64,000 bases of DNA, taken from positions 1 to 64,000 of the forward strand of contig VCJN01000123.1 in the NCBI GenBank assembly GCA_006384855.1. Direction: 5' to 3'. Origin of the DNA: Tetraselmis striata. Lineage: Eukaryota; Chlorophyta; Chlorodendrophyceae; Chlorodendrales; Chlorodendraceae. The notes under the pieces are model-generated. The model searched no databases. It saw only the letters and a list, made by a program, of their open reading frames with translations, and was not told the DNA's origin. The number at the start of each line of letters is the position of its first letter. Positions within the stretch are counted from its first letter, which is position 1. Both the position numbers and the translations under genes were made by a program. Shown here piece by piece: positions 34,570-45,300 of the stretch.

Positions 34570-34599
34570 CCTAAACCAGGTCATTTTGTCGGAATGGCC
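34570..34599 (-). repeat. Right terminal inverted repeat of the 8.2-kb transposon
   Basis: Reverse complement of the left end with only scattered mismatches. TAA follows at 34600-34602. Confidence 0.88.
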
Positions 34600-34696
34600 T
34601 AAGGAGTACTGCTTTTAGCAGTAGGTGGATTTGTTACTGCCCTTTTTGTAATTCACACCTGTACTGATGGCCCGCCTCTGTTGCCCAGCAATCGCT

Positions 34697-36045
34697 TCCT
34701 ATCGGTGGTAGGAGAACTGCCAATAAAGTTACTACATGCGCTTCTGTATCGCTCTCAAGATACCGTCGCCCCGCGAAGTAGTGGCACCCCCTCCGTCAGT
34801 GGCGACTCCCTCCCTACTAGAACCGCAGCCAGGCTGTACTACAGCTCCGCCCTCGGGTACGGGTACGGATGTTGCCTCCGATGATCAACCCACGACCACG
34901 GTTGTCCAACGCCACCTCAGCCGTGCGATTCGCTTGCGTGACTTCGTGGCCCTCGCTCTTGGCTTCCAACGTACGGGTGCCGCGGCCTCGCGACTTGATA
35001 CCATGCGTTTGTACAACGCGTGCGGGCCGGACTCACTATCGCTTTTCCAGTCGGATCACGAGTCAGTCCGGAAGATTCCCCATGTTGCTTATTCGGCCGC
35101 CGCTGCGCGGATGTTGGGCCTTTGCCCGCGCGAGGGTTCCGCGCTTGTCACATGCCATGGCCCCACGTGTGGCATTGATCCCTTATAGCTTCGCTCTACG
35201 GATGGCTCGAACCGGAACGCCACGGATTTCGTCGTGGATCATCTGCCCATCTGCCCCGTCGCGAACTACGAGCACCGCATGCATACCGCTTTGTAAAATC
35301 TGTGGGCTTCCGTGGCGATTGAAGAGGGGGCGGTGCTCGACCGGGACCGCTCGGGAATTGGCGACTTGACCCTTGCTTGAGACGAGTGGGCCGCGCCATG
35401 CAGACCGCTCACGGCCGTCAGATTTGACGCTAGCGGGGTAGTGGGGGGGCCGGCGTGCGATTACGTGATCGATTTCACGTGCGTGTCCTCCACGACCCCC
35501 ACTTGGGGCGACGACCCCCCGTTGGTGCACCCCGGGGATCGCGGCGACCAAGGCGGAGCACAACAAGCTGGCGGCGGACCGGTCGTCTTCCGCCCCATTG
35601 CAGGATGTTCACCGGTACTACCCTTTTATGGTTGAGGACCGCGGCCGCCTCGGAAAATCCGCTTTGACGGTGGTCTACATCTTCGCGGTGTTGCTTGCTC
35701 TCCGAAACTCCCCTGGCGGTCCTTCCGCCCCGACTTCATGCTTCCTTCATGGCTGGTCAGTCTTTCCAGGCTCTTCGGAACTTTGTCGCCAACCATCCCG
35801 CTGAGTTCCGCCATCACCTGTCGCGCACGCGGCGGGGGTTGTTGCAGCGAGTCTCCCCTTGCGTGCATGGTACCTTGGGCGGCATTCTCTCTGCCAGAGT
35901 GCAGACGGCCAAGTCAGATGCGTTTGCCCGTGCTCATTCCGCACCCTCTTATGGTGCTGCCTCCATCACCATGCATTTTTTGTAGTGAACGTTTCCTATT
36001 GTCTTTTCGGGTGATTTCCTGATCGCCTTTTGCAGCTAGCTCATG
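34697..36045 (+). mobile_element. LINE-like 3' module (R3), copy 1
   Basis: A 1.35-kb block shared with 58766-60040. In scattered frames it encodes RAIRLRDFVALALGFQ, RLDTMRLYNACGPDSLSLFQ, a CHGPTCGIDPL Cys motif, DYVIDF, PFMVEDRGRLGKSALTVVYI, FRHHLSRTRRGLLQRV and TLGGILSARVQTAKSDAFAR. The pattern of a Cys cluster, then D...V.DF, then PF..E..G.LG.SAL recalls the C-terminal domain after the reverse transcriptase in LINE ORF2 proteins of algae. Several frame changes (about 35170, 35370, 35600) show decay. It ends at the GCTCATG boundary motif near 36035. Confidence 0.55.
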
Positions 36046-36183
36046 CAACTACCCGATAAGTCCAAGCTGAAAGCATCGCTACCGCCAGTCTAGGAGATCA
36101 ACAAAAGCGCCGCTGCACAGAGGGACGGTTCAAAATACTGTGTGCAATACAACGGAGGGTACATTTTGAGCCGTTTGTTAGAT

Positions 36184-39017
36184 TGTTAATTGCACTTGCT
36201 TCTCACTTTCCAGCCGGCCCTTAACACCGGGCGAAGTACTGCGTATGTACTAACTCCGGGCGAGCCGGCGCGCCTACTGGTACTGATAGCGTGTTCCTCC
36301 TGCGAAGCGGTAGACCGTCCGACGACCGGACCACTAGTACCACCAGTCCCACCACCATGCCAACTGCCGGCATGCGCCCACACTGGCGTGAAGAGCAGGC
36401 CCTCCAGGCAGGAGGACACCACCACAGCCACCATGGACATCGATATCTGAGGAGCAACATGACGCCGGGGCTGGCAGTTTTCTGGCCGCACTGAGGGGCG
36501 GCAGAGTACATCAACAAGCGATCCGCACGGTCGCAACTGCACAAAATTTCGTAGGCACCCAACTCCCACCAGCAACCCGCCGCCACATACGCGTACTGCA
36601 ACGCCCATCCCACTTGCTCCTCACTAGCCTCCCCGCCGGCGCGGACGATTCCACCCATGTGGCCCTACTGTTCGGCGATCTGGTGGCCCAACATCAAGCT
36701 GTGGACGAAGAGTCACGCGGCCGGACTGTGACGAACTTGATCCGCACCCTCAGCCCCAAAATCGGTGCACAAATCCTACCGGCAGACGTCCGGGTGGTGA
36801 CTCGCCGCCCTCCCAAACCCACCGCCGCTGACCCGACCGGATCGAGTGGCACCAGCAGGCTTCCCACTGCCACCGGGTCCGCCATCCTGCGACTAGCCCG
36901 CCGAGAAACGGCCGCAAGCATGCTGAAGACCCAATGGACAAGAGAGGGCACAGCGATCCTCGACCGCCAGGGACGCCGTTGTTCCACCCGCCTGCTCGGA
37001 GCGCCGCACCTCGACGACATCGAGCGCCCGGTACACCAGGTGTGGCTCCGCTCCCCCTTGTTCAGAGGCCTCACATAGGCTGACATGTGGCAGCACCTGG
37101 CGGAGGGTCTCCTCCCGGCGTCCGACCAACCCCAATCTGGCGAAGCGGCGGTAGACCAATCGGCGGAAACTCCAGCAGACACTTTGGCACGCGCCGGGGT
37201 GAGAGCATGGGCCGAGTACGAAGCCGGCACAGATGCAGACGACCCGTCATCTGCCCCCCGACCCGCACCCTAATGGCCCTCCTGGAGGTCCGCAAGGTGT
37301 GGAAGGCCCGCCGCTCGGCCGGCTCGGTGCGACTCGAGCTCCTTGATCCCGATGCGGCGCTCCTACAACATGACGTGTGCCGCGACGCCGTATTGGCGCT
37401 GCCGTTTGGCGACGAGACGCAGGGCAGAGCGGTGGTCCAAGTAACCGTCGAACACAGCGAAGAACGCGAGGACCCGCCAAACACCCCACACCAGGGAGTG
37501 ATGCCCCCATCTCTGTCCAAGCAGTTCTTCCGATGCGCGCTGACGGCCAAAGCGAGATGCACCGCCCCCCTAGCCAACCGGGAGCTGCCGACGGTCGAGC
37601 AACTAACAGAGGCCGTCGCAGCCACCATCAGCCAGCGTATCAACACAGCCCCGGAGCTGCAGCACGCCCAATGGCTGACGGGCACCATGATGGCTGCTGG
37701 CCTTGAGATGCCACAACACCACACTGAGCCGACACTGCTGTGCATAGCGGACGACAATCTCTGCGCCATCTCCCTCGGCAAAGAGGACGAGGAGTTTGCG
37801 GACACCCTGCCTGGCAGTGGCCCTTACTTCTCATGTCGCACTACTGCGGGCGGTACGCCTCAGAACCATCGTCATCTACCTCGCGGAGTCAGAGTTCGAT
37901 CCCTCGGAACTACTTGTACACCCCTTCAGCTAGACGGTCGGGGAAGCGGGAGAACTCGGCGGCAACACCGGCCACAACCATCTCCGACGCACGGCGATGG
38001 GCATGCGCAAGAAGGCTCGGAAGACCCCTCCAGCATCCCTCGCCATTCGGGCCGAACAACGCCCAATATACACTCTCACCATGCAGCTGACCGCCCACCA
38101 CCACAGCATCATCGGCGGCACCCGCGGGACTGACAGAACGGAGCAGTGGTGTAAGACAGTCTCGACAGCGTGCGGGAAGATCAAGGCCGCGCCAACTGAG
38201 GTAACTGCCAAGGGGCGACCTGCGGGCACCACGCCGACACCACCACCAGCAGGCCCCGCCCACCGTACACCACCAGCGAACCTAACAGCCGAGGCCGAAC
38301 CCAAGACCCGCGACACTCCCCCCCTTGGGTTCGAGCACATGATACAGAAGCGAGGAGCGGTCGCTGATGCCATTGCAGCCATCGACCAGCGCCGAGCAGC
38401 AACGGATCACGCCCCCGGAGCAGCCCAGCCAGCCCCTGCACCTACAGCCACAGCCCGAACGGCCACCGCCACAACCGGAGTGCAGGTGGATGACGAGGCA
38501 GAGCTTGAACTGAACTACGAGGACAACGACAGCACCATGGATGTGGGCACCGCCCAACGCGGGGCAGCGGAGGCACCAGGTAGGTCTGGTTGACATTACC
38601 CTCAACTCCCCCCAACGCTCAACCTTGCAACGCACATTCCGCGACGGCACACCAGACGGCACCACAAAACGAATGGCCAAGCTCCAGCGCACCTCACCAC
38701 CACAACCGCAGAGCTGCTCGCCCAAACCTCCCCAGCCAGCCAGCCTGCACTCGCGGCCGAACTGGCCGGACTCACAACGGAGTCACATCAACTGCGCAAC
38801 CCACAACGCCACTCGATCCAGCTCGAACACCACCCCCGCCAGCCCCTCCAAGCAGACAAGGGCAAGGCAGCCACATCTGCCAAGCACAAGAAGAAGCAAC
38901 CTAGGGGTCGTAGCCACTCAGGCGGCACCACCCGCAACCGCAGCAGAAGCCGCGCCTCTCTGGCACTCACGACTCCGACAGCGAATGGGAAACGGACGAC
39001 GAAACAGCCCAGCGTGA
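36184..39017 (+). CDS. C-rich coding-like block, unrecognised (possible LINE ORF1)
   Basis: Three consecutive long frames lie on the plus strand in different phases: 36614-37078 (LLFGDLVAQHQAVDEESRGR, QILPADVRVVTRRPPKP), ~37230-37900 (LEVRKVWKARRSAGSVRLEL, PFGDETQGRAVVQVTVEH, LCIADDNLCAISLGKEDEEF) and 37997-38593 (TLTMQLTAHHHSIIGG, then a Pro/Ala/Thr-rich stretch and acidic DDEAELELNYEDND). A Gln/Pro-rich tail follows to 39017. Base use is strongly C-rich on this strand, unlike the flanks. No splice model I tried joins the frames cleanly. It could be a decayed ORF1 of a LINE, given the LINE module just upstream, or a host gene with short introns. Confidence 0.35.
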
Positions 39018-40177
39018 TGGTGCACTTCAATTAATCACTAGTTCGCAGTGAACAATAACATATTGAATTAATGATGTCCAAGAATTTGATGGTGCATGGA
39101 GCATTATCGAGCGATTAAGATTGGTGGACCACATGGGGCTTTGTGAGGCAATATTAAGGGGAAATGAATGGCGCTATTTCGTCGTTCAATGATGACAATC
39201 TCGGATATTTTTCTCTTATGTGTGTGTGTGTGTGGGGGGGGGGGGGGGGCTCGCTCCGCTCGGCGGTAGGTGCTCCAGCTCGAACCTTGCTCATACTCTT
39301 TTCCGCTGATCTCGCATCAGATTGTACTGACATTGTAAAATGTGCCCTGATTTTACCGACAAATCCCATGGATACAGATACCAATCCTTTAAGTCTGCCA
39401 TTGTCTGAAAATTCATATCGTACGGATACAGGCGGGCACCAGGAGAAATCCTTGCCTTGATCGCTTACCGGCATTAAAATTCATATCCCCGCGACGGAGC
39501 TTTATGAAAATCATTTTCCCGCCCCCTGGACAGTGAAACCCTAACAGAAAACCTAATTGAACCCTTCAAATCAATTAGTCACTAAACCGCCCCGCCTCCT
39601 CCTGCTACCTGTGAGTACTAAGAACGAATGATATGACCAGAAACAGCTTAGAATTAATCTGGAATAGGGAGCGGCATTTACCTCGGTATGTCGATACAAA
39701 TAGGCCGGGAATCAGGGCACGGGGCGTCCAGCGCATGCTATATAGTCCCCAACAGCGCATGCGCCAGGGGGGTACAAAGCTTGGGATACGGGAGGAAATC
39801 GCTGATCCGTCTCACAATTTCATCCTGGCCTGCCCCAGCACGAAGAGCATGCCATTCTTGATTGCTGCATGGCATTAACAGCTGCCTCAACTTAACATTG
39901 TTGGGGATTCAGCAAGATTCTACTACGCTTTGCTGCATGTGGCACCATGCTGAACAGATGAGTCTCCCATGCCATACAAGAGTGCGGCCCAGTAGCCTTT
40001 GGGATCGATTGCTTCTATGTGAGCACGGCACAATGTGTAAAAACGGGTAAGGATATAGGATGTCAGGTCCTGCTTTGCACAAACATAGGCATGTGCGGCG
40101 CCTAAGTATTTACATGAATGTCACCGATGCTCGCACAACAAGCCGAGGGTTGGATACCCGTTGTCTTTCCGATCGTT
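39018..40177. other. Intergenic region
   Basis: No gene is seen. It includes a GT microsatellite joined to a G run (about 39220-39249), and otherwise ordinary AT-richer sequence. Confidence 0.5.
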
Positions 40178-41421
40178 TTAGCACAGCAGTAGACACAGAG
40201 TGCACAAAACACCTATCCACACGAGAGGTACTGCTGCCAATGCACGCACAGCGCCGGAGGTGGGCGAAGCTTGCGGTGAGCGCCCCTCTGGCCAGACTTC
40301 CGAGTCGCAGCCGTCATTGGTGGCATCCAACTGCTCGCAGCGGCGGATGTCAGATGCCAGCTGAGTGCCTATGTACTCGATGGGCTCCATGAGGACGGAG
40401 TACGAGGGCTGGCACGTGCCCATGCGCCAAGCGCAGCCGCTGCGGCCCATGCACTGCTCGCGGGTGGCGCCATCGCCGCAGAGGGAGTACAAATTGTGGT
40501 ACCTGACAGACACAGATATACCGCACAAACCGTCAACTGCCAAACCCTTGGAGGACACAATCAAACCACTCAAGGGCAGTTCCAGGCACTTGGCTGTTGC
40601 ATACCTGAAATGTGCCAGGCTGGAGGTGATAGTTGCCGCGCACTCGTGCAAGGCTAACCGGGTCTGAGTGGTATCGAAGGTTATGCCCTTTAAGACGCAA
40701 GAGCGCGGATCCTGCGAAAACTCCAGATCCGGCCGCCAGTCGCAGGTTCCGTCCAACGCGGACAAACAATCATCCCGGGACTGGAACATGCTGCACTCGG
40801 TGGCCACCGCTGTCTCCACCTGCAACTCGGTCATCAGATCGGTGTACTTGGCCGGCTGCACCGCCCCTTCCTCGCATAGGGCCACCTGCGGGGGGACACA
40901 CGATGAACATGCACAGACCGCGTCATGGAGGGAATCTCGGGGAACTTGCAGTCTCCCGTCTTCTTCCATCGTGGCTCCTAAACCGCAGCGGTCTGTCGAA
41001 GCTTTCCTAGTTCAAGCGGAGTAGGGTACCGCATGCGCCACAGCGCTCCAACAGCACACACCCCCCCCAAAATTACCATAGGCAGCTATACCTGCAGCTG
41101 GAAGCCTGCGACAGCGTTGAGCGCAACGCAACCCTTTCCAACGTCCCATCGACAGTGGCCCCGACGCTGCAGGCAGGGTGCCGGAGCCGCGTGCTGTGAA
41201 CACCGGACCTCGTCCAAGGCTAACTCCTTATACAGAGACGGGTGCGCTGTCGCGCTGCGCACGCGGGCCGTCAGGAAGTCATGGCTCAGCGCACAGCCGC
41301 CACCACCCCCCGGCTCGTCACGGCACGCGCTGTGCGGCACAGTCCCCAACGTCGTAACCACGTGAGCTAGCAACAGCACCGCCGCTAGCATGCGCGCCAG
41401 GCCAATGATAGCGGCCGCCAT
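40178..41421 (-). CDS. Cys-rich secreted protein with repeated C-x-W modules and hydrophobic tail
   Basis: Three minus-strand exons fit: 41421-41092, 40885-40605 and 40502-40178, giving 311 residues. The last intron (102 bases) is a multiple of three and also reads through, so it may be retained. The protein opens with a signal peptide (LARMLAAVLLLAHVVTTLG). Three copies of a small module follow, each with the spacing C...C...C-x-W...C: CLQRRGHCRWDVGKGC, CLSALDGTCDWRP and CMGRSGCAWRMGTC. The C-terminus is a hydrophobic stretch ending at the last residue (LVWIGVLCTLCLLLC), as in GPI-anchor signals or a membrane tail. I do not recognise the family. The layout suggests a surface or wall protein. 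Confidence 0.72.
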
Positions 41422-42354
41422 GCCCCCGAGTCTCGGCGCGGTGCAGACGCGCAGCTCTCTCGCGAGGCGGGAGCCCTTGCTGTTCCAGACAGGTCCAAAC
41501 AGGGCTGCGCGTTGGCGCTTGCGTTACGAGCGAGCGCGTGCCTTGCTGTCGAGTTCTGCCTGGCGGGGTTCACAGTATTGTGCCAGCCCCGGCTGCGCTC
41601 AATACGCACCTATCAGCATCTAGAAACAGAAGCGTGACGAGCGCATGCGCGCACAGTTCGTTAGACGAGGTCGTTGAAGGCCGTTACCAATTTCTGATGC
41701 GCCCGAGGACCACCGCCGGATACCAGTATGGTCTACGGGCTATTTCAATTAGTTGGCGCAAGAGGTCCAGTGCTGGGGCGGCTTCGGCCGACGTCCCGGG
41801 GCGAACTTTACTTAACTTTCACCAATGTTCTCGCGCATTCTAAATACCTAACGACTAGTCGCTACTAACGATAAACAATAAAACACGCGCAGGGGTGTGG
41901 TGGGATTGTGGGCATATATTGTACGTTTTAACACCATCTATCCAGCTACATCCTGTTCGCTCGAAGCGATGTGTTTTTAGTGTAGTTCTGTATCCGACAA
42001 TCCGTGATGATGGCTGGCTGCTGTTTGCTGGACCGCGCGCTGCATGGGTCGTGCTGCTACATTCCGCGGCGCGGCAACCCGCCCCGGCGGACAGCTGCGC
42101 ACATCATCAGCAATCCGGCGCACATCAGCTGCTACTTTGCGTGCATTCTCCGGACGCTCTCCCTGTAACCAAAAAGTTACATCAGCTGCTCGCCCCCATA
42201 GCCGACATATCATACGCGTCCGCGCGGCCGTGCGCAAGCAGTCCAGCGCGATCCAGAGCTCATCCAGTGTTTCAGCCGCCCCTTGACCCGCCGAGCCCGC
42301 GAGTGCTGCCCGCTGTGGGCGAGACGACGCTGCACGTGCGAGTCGCGGGGGGGG
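41422..42354. promoter_or_regulatory. Shared upstream region of two divergent genes
   Basis: The Cys-rich gene starts at 41421 on the minus strand and the galactosyltransferase at 42355 on the plus strand. The 933 bases between presumably hold both promoters. The first ~250 and last ~350 bases are GC-rich. AT-richer sequence lies near 41830-41960. No TATA box or defined motif is convincing. Confidence 0.4.
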
Positions 42355-45300
42355 ATGGCTCGGCGGCGCTTCGCCGTGGCGGCGGTTCTGCTCGCGGCGG
42401 CGTACCTGCAGACCTGCCGCCTCTGCGGCAGCACCAGCCGGGCCGGTATGGGGGATGACGCCCCGCGCGCCGACTCATTCCACACCGTGTTCCCGGTGGA
42501 GTGCAAGTTCGACTACCTGCTGTGGCAGACGGTGGGGCTGTGGCACACCTTCCGCAAGGTCGGCATGCCCGGCTCCTTCACGCGGCTGCTCTCCTGCGCG
42601 GAGGACAAGCGGCAGCGCTTCATCGACGCCGGCGCCATGGACATCTGCCCCACCTTCGTGACGCCCTCCTTCACCGACTACCACGCTGGCGACTCATACG
42701 GACCTGTGAGCCCCCCCCCCGCCCCCCCCGCCCCCCGGGGCACCCCGCCACCTCCCCCAACGAGCTTGCGGATGGCAGATGGTGTAATTCCCAGTTGATG
42801 TTTGATCATAAATGACAATTTCTAAAAAGATGATAACACATCGTTGTGGATAAATCTTTGCGAGAAGATCCATATGCCTTAGCAAAATCATCACCTATAG
42901 AGTCCATCAATAAAATGGTATAACAGATTAAGTGTTTCAAGGGCTTTTGCTTGAGCCTGTCGGTAGGGGGATGGTGGGGTGGAGGACAGGAGGAGAGCGT
43001 GTGTGGGGGGGGGGGGGGGAGGGGGAGGGGGTATTGGTGGCTGAGGGGGAGACAGATAAGCGCCGCCACCCTCCTGGTGCTGCCGTGCAGTACAACATGG
43101 CGGGGACGGTGCTGCACTGGGTGCAGCACGCGCACATCAAGGAGGAGTACATCCTCATCCTGGACTCGGATATGGTCCTGCTGCGCCCGCTGCTGCCCTC
43201 CCACCTGGGCATCGCGCCCGGGCGCGCCGTCGCCGCATTCTACGGCTACCTCAAGGGCGTGGCCAACGACCTGGCGGAGCGGCACATCCCGGAGATCGCG
43301 CCGCGGGATGACCTGCTCGCAGGCCCTCGCGGCCGCCGCAGCGACCAAGTGGGAGGTGCTTCCTCCCCCCCCCCCCCCCCCACCCGCTTTCTCCCCCTCC
43401 CGGCGGACTGTTGCTCCCGAGTCTCCGGCTGCCGACACCCAGGTGCCATCCTCTGACATGCCAAACCCTCACTTTCCTGTGCATGCAGGCGTGCAGTCCA
43501 TGACGCTGGCGGATCTGAAGCGCGTGGCGCCGCTGTGGCTAAAGTACACTGAGGTGCGAGGGGGGGGGCTGGGGGGAGCATGGCTATGCACCTGCGCCCA
43601 CCCGGCACACCCTCTTGACCCGCCGCCGCGCCAGGACGGGGCTGAGGATAGGGCTGGGACTCGGCCGCCGGGGCGGGGGGGGGGGGGGGGGGGGCGTTGA
43701 GGAAGACGGGAGCTGATGGTGGCCGCCCGCCCCCTGTGCAGGAAGTGCGGGAGGACCCGCTGGCGTGGCGGGATAGCGGGGACGTCTACGTGCGCGAGGG
43801 CGGGAAGCCCTGGATCAGCGAGATGTACGGTTACTCCTTTGGGTGCGCTAAGGCGGGCGTGTGGCACACCGCCAACTACACCATGATGCTCTACCCTGAG
43901 TACATGCCTACAGGTGCCCCCCTCCCCCCCTGGCTCCCACGAGCTGAATTCCATAGCTCCTCTACAATCAGTCGACTTTCATTAACAATCCTCCGCTGAG
44001 AGGAACTTCCTTGACTTAAAGCCGAAACGCAGAGACTGAGAAGGGTAGTTGTGTGTTACTCGACTTAGCTGTACGAGGAGGCGGTTGGTGGTTGTGGTGG
44101 GGGGGGGGGGGGTTGGAGGTAGGGGAGGGCTCACGCCTTCCCCCAATGCCGTCTCGCTGCGGGTTGGCTGAGGGTCGGACGCATATGGAGCGAGGCCCAT
44201 CAGAGGCGCCACCTGCCTGCAAGCGGCATCCTCAACGTTGTGTGTGTTTGGATGGTTTCGCCGCTCAGGGTGCGCCGGTGGACTGCTCGCGATACATTCC
44301 TTTGGCGCCCTTTCCTTACGCTTTGCCCCCCCGCCCCCACCACCCCCCCCCGCTTTCTCCACCCCCTGCCCCCGCAGGCTTCCCTGACATCATGCACTAC
44401 GGCATCCTGTTCAACATCGGCGAGTACCGGTTCGACAAGCACTGGTACACCAACTTCGACATCCTCAGCTGCCCGGCGCCCAACCCCGCGCCCAACCCCA
44501 CGCACCCCCTCACCGGGCTGCTGCCCCCGCCGCCGCGGCCGTCGGAGCTGCCGCCGGCCGCCGCGCCGCTGCAGCGGCTGCGCCACCTGTACGCCGCCGC
44601 CACGGTGGCGCTGCTCAACGAGGCCTTCTGCAAGTTTCACATGCGGCGATGCCAGCAGACGCCGGAGCTCGTGCGCATGTGCGCCCAGGTGCGGCCAGCA
44701 AAGCCTGAGCTCTTGTTGTGGCACGTGGCGCCGCTGCCGGGGTTCCCGTCGGGTGTCACTCCTCAGCCCAAGGAAACGCGAACGCCCCTGTGGGTAAAAA
44801 TGACCTGCGTGTACAAGCCTGAAACTTGGATCGCGATCCAACTGCGAGAACAGGTGTTGTTTTTAATACTATTGTGCGCGTCTGTGTGTTTATTTGGATG
44901 TTTAAGCCGAATAGAAAATATCATTTATGGGTGCTATAATGGAATGAAACCTAACTCACCAGCCTATTAAGATGCCAGTGTGGCAATTAAAATAGAATAG
45001 AAAAGATAAGAATAGAAAATGTGTTGATAATTTGCATTTTCTTGAACGAAAACTGACAGGACTGTTTTCGTCGTATTGCGAATCGACTTCGGATGACACT
45101 AAGTACATTTTTGAGTTTGAATTGCCCACTGAGTATGGACTGGTTCACGATCATTCTGTTGAATCGGATCGCGATACAGGAATGCGGACCGATGCACAAC
45201 GATAAAGATGACGGTGGCGATTGCTACGCATTGCTAGGGTAGCAGGTACGGCCGTACGAGCATCTTGCTTGCGGTATCTGGCGGTTCTTAATCTTACGGT

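Larger units (their letters stand above)
26423..34599 (+). mobile_element. 8.2-kb DNA transposon of unrecognised superfamily (copy 1)
   Basis: Terminal inverted repeats start GGCCATTCCGACAAAATGAC at 26423, and the matching reverse complement ends at 34599. The match runs about 30 bases with few changes. TAA flanks both ends (26420-26422 and 34600-34602). A second, shorter copy at 55852-58480 has the same ends flanked by TTA, so the target duplication is TWA. Inside are one large multi-exon gene (26748-32492) and tandem repeats of ~390 bases near the right end. TWA duplications are known for PIF/Harbinger, but no DDE_Tnp_4 motif is present. The protein instead has its own D-D-E-like motifs. 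Confidence 0.85.

Noticed and set aside
26423-34599. Calling the 8.2-kb element a PIF/Harbinger because of its TWA duplications and GGC start
   Set aside because: The gene lacks the DDE_Tnp_4 blocks that are plain in the true Harbinger at 3.1-8.1 kb, and its own motifs and domain order differ.
26423-34599. Calling the 8.2-kb element a Zator because of its 3-base target duplication
   Set aside because: Zator transposases as I recall them have a different acid context (TADGGGSN, then WNKIEH). The resemblance is only to the general RNase H pattern.
37071-37805. 244-codon minus-strand frame
   Set aside because: It lies opposite a C-rich plus-strand frame and has the Ser/Arg-rich look of a shadow.
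37880-37900. tRNA B-box-like GAGTTCGATCCCT
   Set aside because: No matching A box or cloverleaf could be drawn around it.
44200-44841. 213-codon minus-strand frame
   Set aside because: It is a shadow of galactosyltransferase exon 5, whose phases fit the plus-strand gene exactly.
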